DNA from: Flavivirga amylovorans | GTDB lineage: Bacteria; Bacteroidota; Bacteroidia; Flavobacteriales; Flavobacteriaceae | Length of the DNA: 64,000 nucleotides | Assembly: GCF_030540875.1 (NCBI RefSeq) | Contig: NZ_JAUOEM010000004.1 | Coordinates: forward strand, 62,001 to 126,000 | Reading direction: 5' to 3' | Program-made: the position numbers and the translations under genes | Notes under the pieces: generated by a model | Seen by the model: the letters and a program-made list of their open reading frames with translations, nothing else | Database searches by the model: none | Told to the model about the DNA's origin: nothing | Part shown: in pieces, positions 52,964 to 62,899 of the stretch | Layout: each line of letters starts with the position of its first letter | How positions within the stretch are numbered: the first letter of the stretch is position 1

Positions 52964-54445
52964 TTAATAATTAGGATTTTGTATTAGCACACCTTTAGAT
53001 AAGGTTACTTGTTGAACGGGTAACGGTACAACTTCATGAGTGCCTTCAATAAAACCCAATGGAGCTAATAACGTACTAGCTCTTCCTGTTCTAACCAAAT
53101 CGTGAAATCTAAATCCTTCTCCAGCTAATTCTACACGTCTTTCATGATAGATGGCATCCAGTAGTGGTTGACCAACAAGAGTTGGGTCTAAGTCTGGTAA
53201 AACTGTTGCTGGTTGTGTGCCCCTCGCTCTTCTTCGTACTCTATTTACATAGTCTATAGCAGTTGCAGGATCCGAATCATAAACAGCTTCTGCATACATT
53301 AAATAGACGTCAGAAAGTCTTATAAGACGCACGTTGTTCGAGCTGTTGCTATTACCTCCAATATCTGGTTTAGGGTAATTGGTAAATGGTTCCCAGGCGT
53401 ATTTCCTTACGTACCAATCTGTACCATAAGGTCTATCGCTAAAGAAAAGTGTAGCATCAAGTCTTGGGTCATTTGCTTCGTATTCATTTCTTAAATCCTC
53501 TTTAGCTTGTACAAATCCTCCACCTGTATTGTTGTTAGGGTTTACTCTTCGTGGAATTCCTGTTCCTAAAACGTTTGCATCTGTTACAAAGTTAATCTCA
53601 AAAATAGAACCAGAGTTCCACTCGCCTTCAGGCTGAAAAATAGTACTGTAATCTGATGTAAGCGAGTAGTTTAGTGCGAATAGTTGATCGCCAAAAGACC
53701 TAATTTGATCATTTTTATTTTGATACAATAATACACGCATCATAAGCCCAAGGGCAGCACCTTTATCTGCACGCCCTAAATAATCAGAATCTTTATTAAA
53801 TCTTGACGGTAAGTTATCTATAGCAAACTGTAAATCTCTTTCTATTAATTGATAAACGTCCTCTTTTGAAGCTCTTGGTTGGTTAAATTCTGATATTTCT
53901 AATGGTCTTTCAACTAAAGGTACGCCTCCAAAAGAATTTACTAAATCAAAATAATATAACGCACGTAAAAAACTTGCTTCTGCTAAAATTTCTTGTTGTC
54001 TATCATCATCATCATCAAACTCAATATTAGGCACATTTGCCAATACTAAATTAGCAAAAAGAATACCTTCATAATTTACACTCCATAATTCCTCAAAAAT
54101 GGGGTTAGAAGTTGTGAAGGCATACCGCTCTTTTTCTAGTAAAGGTGCATTATTAGTAGCGGTTCTTCCACCTTTTATAAAATCGTCTGTACCAATTTCC
54201 CCGAAAATAATATCGGTTCCCATAGTACCCCAAAAGTTGCTGCCATACAGTTCCCTCATAGAAGAATATGCAGAAACCAAAGCCTGTTCTGCCTGCTCAG
54301 GCGTTTTGTAAAAATCTTCCACAACAGGTTGCCCAAAATTCTTTGGATCTAGGTCATCATCACATGAAAATGTGAGTGTAAGCAATATAGCACAAAAGAA
54401 ATATTTTACTTTTTCTATGTTTTTAATATATTTTTTCATTTTCAT
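52964..54445 (-). CDS. SusD/RagB-family nutrient-binding lipoprotein
   Basis: A 493-residue lipoprotein (start ATG at 54445 or 54439; MKKYIKNIEKVKYFFCAIL). Lipobox LLTLTFSC is followed by acidic DDD, a surface export signal. SusD features are FYKTPEQAEQALVSAYSSMR, EASFLRALYYFDLVNSFGGV, and the C-terminal RLSDVYLMYAEAV and YHERRVELAGEGFRFHDLVR. It forms the lid of the SusC pore and binds glycan or peptide ligands. It follows the SusC stop by 4 bases. Confidence 0.93.
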   Translation of the reverse strand: MKMKKYIKNIEKVKYFFCAILLTLTFSCDDDLDPKNFGQPVVEDFYKTPEQAEQALVSAYSSMRELYGSNFWGTMGTDIIFGEIGTDDFIKGGRTATNNAPLLEKERYAFTTSNPIFEELWSVNYEGILFANLVLANVPNIEFDDDDDRQQEILAEASFLRALYYFDLVNSFGGVPLVERPLEISEFNQPRASKEDVYQLIERDLQFAIDNLPSRFNKDSDYLGRADKGAALGLMMRVLLYQNKNDQIRSFGDQLFALNYSLTSDYSTIFQPEGEWNSGSIFEINFVTDANVLGTGIPRRVNPNNNTGGGFVQAKEDLRNEYEANDPRLDATLFFSDRPYGTDWYVRKYAWEPFTNYPKPDIGGNSNSSNNVRLIRLSDVYLMYAEAVYDSDPATAIDYVNRVRRRARGTQPATVLPDLDPTLVGQPLLDAIYHERRVELAGEGFRFHDLVRTGRASTLLAPLGFIEGTHEVVPLPVQQVTLSKGVLIQNPNY

Positions 54446-54449
54446 TTTT

Positions 54450-57400
54450 TTAAAAATTAACATCGATTCCAAAAGAAATAGTTCGTGAAGACGGGTACCT
54501 TCCTCTGTCAATACCTATATCTAAAGTAGTTCTGTTACCGTCTTGTGTTTGCGTATTGTCTATTCCTAATTCTGGATCTAAACCTTTATATTTTGTAAAG
54601 GTGATCAGGTTTTGACCCGCAACGTAAAGACGTGCAAAAGAAATAAACGTTTTATTTAAAACACTTTTAGGAATGGTATAACCCAATTGTATGTTTTTTA
54701 ATCTTAGGTAAGAACCGTCTTCTACAAACCTACTAGATGCTAAATTATTGTTAGGAAATCCGTCAAAAGTTGCTCTAGGTACTGTATTAGAAGTACCTTC
54801 TCCCGTCCATCTATTCAAAAATTCAGTGCTTAAATTAGAGTCTAGAAACCCTTCTAACATCCATCCTGTGGCATTAAAAATATCGTTTCCTTTTGAGCCT
54901 TGAAAAAATGCAGACAAGTCAAACTGCTTGTAAGCAAGATCTAAATTTATTCCGTATGTAAAATCAGGCAAAGGGGAACCGATAATTTTTCTGTCATCAT
55001 CATTAATTTCACCATTACCATCAATATCTCTATATCTTACGTCTCCCGGTTGGTTACCTGGTAAGCTTGCATTATTGTCAATTTCATCTTGATTTTGAAA
55101 GATGCCAATCATTTCTAACCCGTAAAAAGATGCTAATGAAAGCCCTACTTCTGTTCTGCTTAAATCTACAAACCCGTTACCAGCTCTTCCTGATGTAATT
55201 ACACTACCTTCGTCTGCTAAACTTTTAACTTCGTTTTCTATAAAAGAAATATTACCACCTATACTAAAATTAAAGTCTCCTATTTGCCTCTTAAAGTTGG
55301 CTACAAATTCGAAACCTCTATTTTCTATTTCACCAGCGTTAACGGTAGGATTACCAGAAAAACCACTAAGACGTTGTATTGGTGTTTCCAATAATAAATC
55401 AGAAGTATTTTTTATAAAGTAATCTGCTGAAAATGTAATAGAGTTTTTAAGAAATGCTAAATCAACACCAAGATTAGTAGTTGTAGTTGTTTCCCATTTC
55501 AAATCTGGGTTTCCGGGTCTGGTAGGACCTAAGCCTATAGCTGCGGACTCGGTATCTCCAAAAACATAGTTGTTATTTGTACTAATAGTACTAAATATTG
55601 CTGAATTAGGAATGTTCTGATTACCTGTTTCTCCCCAACCAACACGAAATTTTACTTGATTAACAGTTTCTAAATCGAAAAATTTTTCATTATTTAAATT
55701 CCACGCAAAAGCTAATGATGGGAAATAAGCAAAATTATTATTTGATCCAAAACGACTAGATCCGTCTGCCCTGTAAGTTGCTGTAAGCAAATAACGTTGA
55801 TCATAATTGTAATTTAATCTACCAAAGAAGGATAATAAATTAGATTGCGTTATTCTACCAGAATTTGATGCAGTATCTATAGCGCCAGAATCAAGCGTTG
55901 GGTTTTCTACTCCTTCGGGAATATTGCTTCTTGTGGCATTAACAGAATTAAATCTCGATTTTTGTGTTTCGTGCCCTAATAGCGCAGTAAGATCATGCTT
56001 CTCGTTAAATGTAGTTTGATAGTTTAGCGTATTAAACCATATTAATGTTCTGTTTTCAGATCTATTAAGCCTGTATATATTGGCGGGACGATTCTGTTCT
56101 GCTGATATAAAAAATTCCTCTTGAAAATTATCTACTTTTCCGTTGTTAATCTCTAAACCATAGTTAGAACTAAACGTTAATCCTTTTAAAAGATCTATAT
56201 TTATAAAAACATTACCTAAAAAACCTTCTCTAGATGATGGAGAAAGATTGTATATCGTAGATCCTACAGGATTAGGAATTTCATTAGAAAATAATGGTCT
56301 TGCAGGTGTGCCGTCTTCATTAAAAATAGGAGAGGCAGGATCTATGGCATAACCAGTAAATGCTGTTTTAAGATTTGAGTTAATACCGCCATCTAAAACA
56401 CCAACTGTTTTTGCTTTTGTATATTGAATGTTGTGCCCCAATTTAATTTTTGGTTTAATTTGGTAGGTATTATTTATTCTCAAATTAGTACGTTTAAATG
56501 AAGCATTTTTTACTATACCTTTTTGATCGAATTGACCGAAGGAGAAGTAGTAACTCGTTTTATCTGTACCTCCTGTAACAGATAACTGGTGGTTAGTGAC
56601 TTCACCTGTTCTGTAAACGGCATCTTTCCAATTAAAAGATTCTAACGAAGCAGGATCTGCTAAATCTGGATTAATAGCATTGCCATCGTTTGTCCTTCCT
56701 TCATTATTTAAAGTGGCCCATTGTTCAGCATTTAAAACATCCAGGTTATCTATTTTTCGCTCAAAACCGTAGTAATGGCTATAAGAAATTAGTGGTGCTT
56801 TATTTTTCTTTCCCTTTTTAGTGGTAACTAAAATTACCCCGTTTGCAGCCCTAGAACCATAAATTGCAGTTGCAGATGCATCTTTAAGTACTTCAACAGA
56901 TTCTGCGTCTGAAAAATTAATATTGGCGATGTTATTGATAGGAACACCATCCACGATATATAACGGATCTGCATTATTAACAGTACCAATTCCTCTAATT
57001 CTTACAGTAGGCGTAGAACCTGGCTGTCCAGAAGTTTTAGATACAGCTATACCTGCGGCTCTACCTTGTATGGCCTGAGCAAGTGAAGGTACTTGGGTTT
57101 TATCAATCTCATCAATATCTACAGAAGAAACAGACCCTGTAAGATCAGATTTTTTTACAGTTCCATATCCAACAACAACTACAGATTCCAGCTCGCTTAC
57201 ATTTTCCTTTAAAACAACATTTATAGTTCTTTGTTCCCCTACTGTTACTACTTTATTCACGAAACCTATATAAGAAAATTTTAAAACAGCATTTTTGTTG
57301 GACACTGAAATAGTATAGTTTCCATCAAAATCTGTGACCGAACCATTCGTTGTTCCTTGTTCAACAACATTAACACCTATTAGCGGATTTCCAAATTCGT

Positions 57401-57809
57401 CCTTTACCTCACCTTTAATTTGTATTTGTGTGGCTTTTGTTTCGGTGCTAATTCTATTTACCAAGATAATTTGTTTACCAACAGTTTTGTAGTCAATATT
57501 GGTATTTTCAAACAACTGCTTTAAAACATCAATCAATAAGGTTTTCTTTACATTTATAGATATTTGTTTTTCATGATTTAATTCAGCGTGATTGTATAAT
57601 ACATTAAACTCTGTTTGAGATTCAATGGCTCTAAACACTTCATGATAACTAACATTATTTAAATTTAATGTCACTTTTACATTTTGTGAATGACCGCTCG
57701 CTTGAATTTGAAAGAGAGAAATAAAAAAGAGATAAACTGTCAGTTTCATCTTCAGACTGATTTTATGGGGAATAAGACTTGATTTCCCAATTTGATTTAA
57801 GTTTTTCAT
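54450..57809 (-). CDS. SusC/RagA TonB-dependent transporter with STN domain
   Basis: A 1119-residue outer-membrane transporter. Domains in order: signal region, STN (about 50-115: ISINVKKTLLIDVLKQLFEN), carboxypeptidase-regulatory domain (GEVKDEFGNPLIGVNVVEQG, SVTDFDGNYTI), the SusC signature VVVGYGTVKKSDLTGSVSSV, plug (ADPLYIVDGVPINNI, SRAANGVILVTTKKGK) and barrel. The STN domain transmits ligand occupancy to the FecR anti-sigma encoded just upstream. It is the transporter half of a SusCD pair. Confidence 0.95.
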   Translation of the reverse strand: MKNLNQIGKSSLIPHKISLKMKLTVYLFFISLFQIQASGHSQNVKVTLNLNNVSYHEVFRAIESQTEFNVLYNHAELNHEKQISINVKKTLLIDVLKQLFENTNIDYKTVGKQIILVNRISTETKATQIQIKGEVKDEFGNPLIGVNVVEQGTTNGSVTDFDGNYTISVSNKNAVLKFSYIGFVNKVVTVGEQRTINVVLKENVSELESVVVVGYGTVKKSDLTGSVSSVDIDEIDKTQVPSLAQAIQGRAAGIAVSKTSGQPGSTPTVRIRGIGTVNNADPLYIVDGVPINNIANINFSDAESVEVLKDASATAIYGSRAANGVILVTTKKGKKNKAPLISYSHYYGFERKIDNLDVLNAEQWATLNNEGRTNDGNAINPDLADPASLESFNWKDAVYRTGEVTNHQLSVTGGTDKTSYYFSFGQFDQKGIVKNASFKRTNLRINNTYQIKPKIKLGHNIQYTKAKTVGVLDGGINSNLKTAFTGYAIDPASPIFNEDGTPARPLFSNEIPNPVGSTIYNLSPSSREGFLGNVFINIDLLKGLTFSSNYGLEINNGKVDNFQEEFFISAEQNRPANIYRLNRSENRTLIWFNTLNYQTTFNEKHDLTALLGHETQKSRFNSVNATRSNIPEGVENPTLDSGAIDTASNSGRITQSNLLSFFGRLNYNYDQRYLLTATYRADGSSRFGSNNNFAYFPSLAFAWNLNNEKFFDLETVNQVKFRVGWGETGNQNIPNSAIFSTISTNNNYVFGDTESAAIGLGPTRPGNPDLKWETTTTTNLGVDLAFLKNSITFSADYFIKNTSDLLLETPIQRLSGFSGNPTVNAGEIENRGFEFVANFKRQIGDFNFSIGGNISFIENEVKSLADEGSVITSGRAGNGFVDLSRTEVGLSLASFYGLEMIGIFQNQDEIDNNASLPGNQPGDVRYRDIDGNGEINDDDRKIIGSPLPDFTYGINLDLAYKQFDLSAFFQGSKGNDIFNATGWMLEGFLDSNLSTEFLNRWTGEGTSNTVPRATFDGFPNNNLASSRFVEDGSYLRLKNIQLGYTIPKSVLNKTFISFARLYVAGQNLITFTKYKGLDPELGIDNTQTQDGNRTTLDIGIDRGRYPSSRTISFGIDVNF

Positions 57810-57868
57810 ACTTTTGTAATGGATGTTTGATTTAATAATTTTTTAGATCATGCAATTCTTTAATAGAT

Positions 57869-57892
57869 CGGAAAATGTGCCAGCATTTTCCG
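57869..57892. other. Hairpin between fecR and susC
   Basis: CGGAAAATG (57869-57877) and CATTTTCCG (57884-57892) form a perfect 9-bp stem with a 6-base loop. In the minus-strand operon it sits between the anti-sigma and transporter genes with an A-run before and no T-run after. It may therefore adjust transcript stability or processing, not terminate. Confidence 0.6.
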
Positions 57893-57950
57893 GTTTTTTG
57901 TATGACCTCATTTGTTTAGTTAAGATGGTTCAATTCATTTTTTATTTAGT

Positions 57951-59150
57951 TTAGTGGTTAATTATTATGGTGTTTTCTCTAATTATGTATTCAAAAGAGA
58001 AATTTGTTTTAAAAGAATCTAAAACTTCCTTAATATTTTCTACTCTAAAAGTAGCCGTAAATATTTGTTCTGCTAGTTGTTCATTGTTATTAATAATTTC
58101 TACATTGTAGTGTTTTTCTAATCTTTTTATGATTTGATGAAATTTCAAATGTTCTATAACTAGTGTGCCATCAATCCAACTGGTATAAATAGAAGTATCT
58201 ACTTTTTCAATTGTTATTTTTTGATTAGACTTATTCCATTTCGCCTTTTTTCCGGGCTCAAGTAACCTTGCATTTACTTTGCTATATGATTCATTTTCTG
58301 CATAAAGCCCAACAGAACCTTCTACCAAAACAGTATTAATGTTTTTATCCTCAGGATAGGAAGACACGTTAAATTCTGTTCCTAAAACTCTAATATTTAA
58401 GTTGTTTGCATTCACTATAAATGGATGCTTTTGGTCTTTATTTACTTTGAAGTAAGCTTCACCCGTTAAAAATACTTCTCTGTTTTTACCGCTTAAAAAC
58501 TGTACTGGATATTTTAAAACTGTACCAGAATTTAAATGAATTAATGTGCCGTCCGATAAGGTCAGCTCAAAAGTTTTCCCGTAAGGAACAATCAATTCAT
58601 TATAAACAAGTGTTTTAGAAACTGTGGTATTCTTATTGTGATAATTTAGTTTTTTACCTTTTTGAGTGCCAACAATTGATCCATTATCATCAGTAATGTC
58701 TAATGATTCGTTTGAATTGATTATTTGTGTTTTTCCGTTAGATAATTTTAAAATGATATCTTCAGTACTTTGAGACGTTTGCTCATGAAGTGGGTTTTCA
58801 GTCAACTTTTCTTTTGAAAAGTAACCAGTACTTGTAAAGTAATATGTAGAGCCCAAAGTAATAACCAAAATAGCAGCGACTCTTAAAGCGGCTTTTAAAT
58901 AGTGGATCTTAGTGGATGGCTTTATTTGCTTTTGAATTTTTTTCCAATCACTTTTTTTTCCCTTATTTATTAACGTTATAGTTTCTTTCCTCGCTTTCTG
59001 ACTTTTAAAGTCTTGAAGCCTTTTAACTATTTCTTCTGAATGTTCAGAACTAAATACCTGCTCAATCTCATTTTTTTCAATCTTGTTATGATTTAATAAA
59101 GAAGAAACCGATTTTTTTGCTAGGCTAAAAATATTTTGTAAATTTTTCAT
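57951..59150 (-). CDS. FecR-family anti-sigma factor
   Basis: A 399-residue inner-membrane protein. The cytoplasmic N-terminal part is about 100 residues, the helix LRVAAILVITLGSTYYF is at about 105, and the periplasmic FecR domain follows (GKTFELTLSDGTLIHLNSGT, REVFLTGEAYFKVNKDQKHP, LGTEFNVSSYPEDKNINTVL). A C-terminal STN-interacting domain follows (LVIEHLKFHQIIKRLEKHYN). It holds the adjacent ECF sigma factor inactive until SusC signals. Confidence 0.92.
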   Translation of the reverse strand: MKNLQNIFSLAKKSVSSLLNHNKIEKNEIEQVFSSEHSEEIVKRLQDFKSQKARKETITLINKGKKSDWKKIQKQIKPSTKIHYLKAALRVAAILVITLGSTYYFTSTGYFSKEKLTENPLHEQTSQSTEDIILKLSNGKTQIINSNESLDITDDNGSIVGTQKGKKLNYHNKNTTVSKTLVYNELIVPYGKTFELTLSDGTLIHLNSGTVLKYPVQFLSGKNREVFLTGEAYFKVNKDQKHPFIVNANNLNIRVLGTEFNVSSYPEDKNINTVLVEGSVGLYAENESYSKVNARLLEPGKKAKWNKSNQKITIEKVDTSIYTSWIDGTLVIEHLKFHQIIKRLEKHYNVEIINNNEQLAEQIFTATFRVENIKEVLDSFKTNFSFEYIIRENTIIINH

Positions 59151-59273
59151 TGTCGGATATCAAAAAACTTAGAGGTTTTTTAATAAAACGACATAATAAA
59201 AGTGAAGAGTGTAAAAAAAAGCACTTTTTTTAACAAAAATTTAATAAAGTACGTTTTTTAGGTTTTTTTGAAC

Positions 59274-59825
59274 CTAAACAGTTAAAAGAGCCAATACAAA
59301 AACGTAACAATCTTTTAAGAGAGGCCTTAATTTTTTATATGCTATTCTTTTTTGCATTTTAACCGTATTAATTGAAATTCCTAATTCTTCAGAAATATGG
59401 CTATTTTGATGTCCCCTCATACTTAATTCTACTACTTCTCTACATTTTAGGGGTAACGTTTTTATGGCTTCATTAACCAACCTAGAGATTTCTTCTATCA
59501 ATACTTCTTTTTCAAAATAAGTGTCGGAAGCTATCATTTGAATGTCTAATGAAGTAGAATTATTTTTCATTTGACATTCTTTACTTTTTAAATAATCTAA
59601 ACTTTTATTTCTTACTGAAATGTATAAAAATGCTTTTATAGCATCATTTCCTTGCGAAAGGATATCATGATTCCACAAACGAATATACACCTCTTGTACT
59701 ATGCCTTTTGATTTTTCTAAGTTGTTTGTATACTTATTCGAAAAAAAACAAAGAGAAGCGTATAATGAATTATATACTTCATTATAAATTTTTGATATTT
59801 CTTTTTCCTTTTTTATTATGTTCAA
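59274..59825 (-). CDS. ECF sigma factor (SusC/FecR-linked)
   Basis: A 183-residue RNA polymerase sigma-70 family protein of the extracytoplasmic-function type. Region 2 includes SKGIVQEVYIRLWNHDIL and IKAFLYISVRNKSLDYLK. Region 4 includes LPLKCREVVELSMRGHQNS and ISEELGISINTVKMQKRIAY, the HTH. It is the first gene of the sigma-fecR-susC-susD locus and presumably activates susCD transcription on ligand sensing. Confidence 0.92.
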   Translation of the reverse strand: MNIIKKEKEISKIYNEVYNSLYASLCFFSNKYTNNLEKSKGIVQEVYIRLWNHDILSQGNDAIKAFLYISVRNKSLDYLKSKECQMKNNSTSLDIQMIASDTYFEKEVLIEEISRLVNEAIKTLPLKCREVVELSMRGHQNSHISEELGISINTVKMQKRIAYKKLRPLLKDCYVFVLALLTV

Positions 59826-60210
59826 ATTTATATCCGTTATAAAAAATTGATAAACTTTTTTGTTGAGGGTTTTTAAATCATATTAGCAAAGTATAAAAAA
59901 CTAAATATCAAAAGTACATAAAAAGCTAATTTTTACTTGATAAACTAAATAAAATCTAGCCAACTTCATATGATCTATTTTAGTATAAAAAAATCAGCTT
60001 TAAACTGAAATTTATGATGAGAGTGAAACTCAATGTTCGCAAAGATATTTTTTTTATTAATGAGATAAAAAGAACAATCAAATTAAAATAAAAAAGAGTT
60101 GACCCTATTACAAACTGCACATCGATTATGTTATAGATTACAAAGCGTGTATAAGGAAACATAGGTGTAAAATATCTTTTATGACTCCTACTCGAGAGGG
60201 TTTGTAATGA
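59826..60210. other. AT-rich spacer upstream of the ECF sigma gene
   Basis: No convincing gene. On the minus strand TATACTTTGC near 59887-59896 resembles a -7 box but the spacing differs by one base from TAnnTTTG. A 60-codon hydrophobic ORF on the minus strand (59980-60162) has no support. Confidence 0.45.
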
Positions 60211-60774
60211 TTAAAATTTAAAAATATGCTCGGGAGTTATGCAATAATCTAGCTTCACATCACCTTCAAAAATATCTGTAATTTTGTCTTCGGCTCCAAA
60301 AAAAGATAAGCCAATTTTAATCGTTTCGGGTTTACAATCGGTCAAAAAGCGATCATAAAACCCTTTGCCATAGCCAACTCTGTTCCCAGCTTTGTCAAAT
60401 CCTAAAAGAGGCATGAAAACAACATCAATTTTATCATCTGAAATGTTGATACCATCAAGAGGTTCAGGAATGTTATAGCTATTTTTCTTAATTTTTGTGT
60501 TATCGGTTAAAAGGAAATGAGTCATAAGACCCGTTTTGAAATTACTTTTGGAAATAACAATGTTTTTATCTTTTCCAGATAAGATATTAAGGATATAATC
60601 GGTATTAACTTCTTTTTGTTCTTCGATAGATAAGAACACATGATAAAAAGTATACTCCCAAATGGATAATTTTAAAAGCTGATTTGCTATAGAAATACTT
60701 AAATCTTCAATTTGAGAAAACGATAAATCATTTCGAAGTATTTTGTACTTTTTTCGTAGCTTAGATTTAATCAT
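60211..60774 (-). CDS. 5-formyltetrahydrofolate cyclo-ligase
   Basis: A 187-residue enzyme returning 5-formyl-THF to 5,10-methenyl-THF with ATP. The N-terminal basic KSKLRKKYKILRNDLSFSQI binds phosphate. The C-terminal signature is VVFMPLLGFDKAGNRVGYGK, followed by GFYDRFL. Length is normal. No clear operon partner is visible. Confidence 0.93.
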   Translation of the reverse strand: MIKSKLRKKYKILRNDLSFSQIEDLSISIANQLLKLSIWEYTFYHVFLSIEEQKEVNTDYILNILSGKDKNIVISKSNFKTGLMTHFLLTDNTKIKKNSYNIPEPLDGINISDDKIDVVFMPLLGFDKAGNRVGYGKGFYDRFLTDCKPETIKIGLSFFGAEDKITDIFEGDVKLDYCITPEHIFKF

Positions 60775-60876
60775 AGCAGACCTTTTGAGTTTTTAGTAAA
60801 CATTTATAAAGTTCCTTATAAAAGATAAAAAAGTAAATGATTTAATAGTATATTTTTAAATACATGTAATCGAAAA

Positions 60877-61290
60877 TCAAGCACTTTTATTAAAAATAAC
60901 TTCTAATTCATTAATAACAATAGGTTTCACAAGATAACCTTTAATACTATTTAAAGATTTTGCACGGTCAATATCTACTGGATTTATAGACGAGCTTACA
61001 ATATAAAGCGTAATCAATTTATTAAACCTGTTTTTTATTTTTGTAAACTGTTCAATAAATTCCCAGCCATCCATAATAGGCATATTTAAATCTATAAAAA
61101 TAATATCTGGAATTTTGCTGTCTTCTAAATTTTGAAGCAATGCTTCAAAGTAGTCTATGCTTTGTTTTCCGTTTTTAAAAATTATAAGATTTTTACAAAG
61201 CTTTTTTGTTTCAATAACACGCTTTACCAGATTTGTGTAGATGTCATCATCATCTATAATACAAGCAAGTTCGATTAGTTTGTTATTCAT
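60877..61290 (-). CDS. Single-domain response regulator
   Basis: A 137-residue CheY-like receiver. Acidic pocket residues are in ACIIDDDD, the phosphoacceptor Asp in IIFIDLNMPIMDGWEF, the Ser/Thr switch in LYIVSSSIN, and the lysine in KGYLVKPI. No output domain exists. The ATG at 61290 lies one base after the histidine-kinase stop; a longer ORF starting inside the kinase gene is unlikely. It is the cognate partner of that kinase. Confidence 0.92.
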   Translation of the reverse strand: MNNKLIELACIIDDDDIYTNLVKRVIETKKLCKNLIIFKNGKQSIDYFEALLQNLEDSKIPDIIFIDLNMPIMDGWEFIEQFTKIKNRFNKLITLYIVSSSINPVDIDRAKSLNSIKGYLVKPIVINELEVIFNKSA

Positions 61291-61291
61291 A

Positions 61292-62740
61292 TTAAAAAGT
61301 AATTTTAAAGGTTGTGAATTTTTCAACTTCACTAAAAACATTAATTTCACCATTTAATGCCTCAATTTGGTTTTTTGTTATAAATAACCCAATTCCGACG
61401 GCATCTTTATTGTAATGAAATGTCTTGTACATTCCAAAAAGTTTACCTCCGAATTTTTCTAGATCAATTCCGATACCATTATCGGTTATTTCTAAAACTG
61501 TTTTAGAATTTTCTATATAAGATCTTATTTTTATAACAGGATCTCGTTCTGGATGCTTGTATTTAATTGAGTTTGTTATTAAATTCAACAGAATACTTTC
61601 AAGATAGGCAGGAATATAATTGATAGTATCAATTTTTGAAAAATCGGAATCTATCATTGCTTTATTTTTTGTGATTATTTGCCCAATAGATGTTTTTATG
61701 TGTTTTAAAGATTCGCTAAACTTAATGGGAGATATACTCTTATTTGTACTAGTTTGAATCGTGACAACTTCATTTAAATGCTCTATAGTATCATTTAAAC
61801 TGGATGCTATGTCTTCTACAGTATTAATTAATTCTATTTTTTCTTCTTTAGATTCAGTAGCCTTTATTAATTCTACAACGAGTGATAAATTGCTAGTATG
61901 AGATCTTAAATTATGAGATACTATATGAGCAAAATTGAAGAGTCTTTTGTTTTGAGAAGCAATGATATTCGAAGTTCTTTGTAAACTCAATTCTTTTGCT
62001 TTTGTTTCATCAATATCTTGAAAAATACCACGCACACCAATGATTTTTTTCTTGTCATTAAATACAGGTTTTCCCTTAACTTTTGCCCAGAATTCGCGAT
62101 TGTTTTTGGTAAGCATTTTTATTTCTGTATTAAATGATTCTCCATTAATATAACACATTACAAAAAGTTTTTTAACTAGCTCAAAAGATTCTTTTGGGTA
62201 ATATGAAACGGATTTATTTATAGAAGGTATATAATCTTCAGGATATTCTAAGATTCTTCTTGTTTGCTGATCCCAATAACTTTTTCGTTTTATTAAATCC
62301 ACATACCAACTACCTGTTGATGTCATCTCAGCAGTTTCTTTATAATAAAACTGACTCTTTTTTACCTTTTTATTGGTTTTATATTTCCGTTTATTAAAAA
62401 AGAGAAACTTTGAATTTGCTTTATTGTTGTTAAAATTAATGTCATCGTGATTTGTTGTGCAAACAAACTCTTTATATTTTCCATTTTTAGACTCAATTAG
62501 CATGCTCTGTCTAAAGTCCAAATTACTTTTAATAAAACTAAAATAATTATTTCTAAATTGATTGCTGTCGTCTTTATGAATAAGATTACTTAAAAAGAAT
62601 TCTAAACTAATTTTTTTATTTTTTGTAGAGTACCCAAGATCGGATAAAAAAACTTTAGAACAATAAATGTTATTATTCTTCAACTCCAAATAACCAATAT
62701 TATTATCAATTGGTTTTGGGGGCATTTTAATTTGTACCAT
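61292..62740 (-). CDS. PAS-domain sensor histidine kinase
   Basis: A 482-residue, apparently soluble sensor kinase. An N-terminal PAS-like region (about 15-110) and a second PAS/PAC domain (about 135-245: GSWYVDLIKRKSYWDQQTRR, IIGVRGIFQDIDETKAKELS) precede the kinase. The H box is FAHIVSHNLRSHTSN. The N box is LLNLITNSIKY, G1 ITDNGIGID, F KLFGMYKTFH and G2 GIGLFITKNQIE. No membrane helix is seen, so an intracellular signal is likely. It is coupled with the single-domain receiver downstream. Confidence 0.93.
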   Translation of the reverse strand: MVQIKMPPKPIDNNIGYLELKNNNIYCSKVFLSDLGYSTKNKKISLEFFLSNLIHKDDSNQFRNNYFSFIKSNLDFRQSMLIESKNGKYKEFVCTTNHDDINFNNNKANSKFLFFNKRKYKTNKKVKKSQFYYKETAEMTSTGSWYVDLIKRKSYWDQQTRRILEYPEDYIPSINKSVSYYPKESFELVKKLFVMCYINGESFNTEIKMLTKNNREFWAKVKGKPVFNDKKKIIGVRGIFQDIDETKAKELSLQRTSNIIASQNKRLFNFAHIVSHNLRSHTSNLSLVVELIKATESKEEKIELINTVEDIASSLNDTIEHLNEVVTIQTSTNKSISPIKFSESLKHIKTSIGQIITKNKAMIDSDFSKIDTINYIPAYLESILLNLITNSIKYKHPERDPVIKIRSYIENSKTVLEITDNGIGIDLEKFGGKLFGMYKTFHYNKDAVGIGLFITKNQIEALNGEINVFSEVEKFTTFKITF

Positions 62741-62899
62741 GGTGTTAGAGAGACAGGTTTTAATTTTTTAATGAAGTAAACATAACATTAATTTAACAAA
62801 TAAACGATAAAAAATGCATTTAATCGATAAAAGTGATCATTTAAACGAATTATCCGACAAATGTAGTTGCTGTTTTATGGGCTGGTTAAGACTAATGTG

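Noticed and set aside
54446-54511. Longer N-terminus for the SusD lipoprotein
   Set aside because: It would lie inside the SusC gene and displace the lipoprotein signal from the N-terminus.
59980-60162. 60-codon hydrophobic ORF on the minus strand
   Set aside because: The composition reflects AT-rich spacer DNA. There is no promoter, no neighbour logic and no recognisable domain.
61291-61353. Longer N-terminus for the response regulator
   Set aside because: It would overlap the 3' end of the kinase gene, and the receiver domain begins right after the ATG at 61290.
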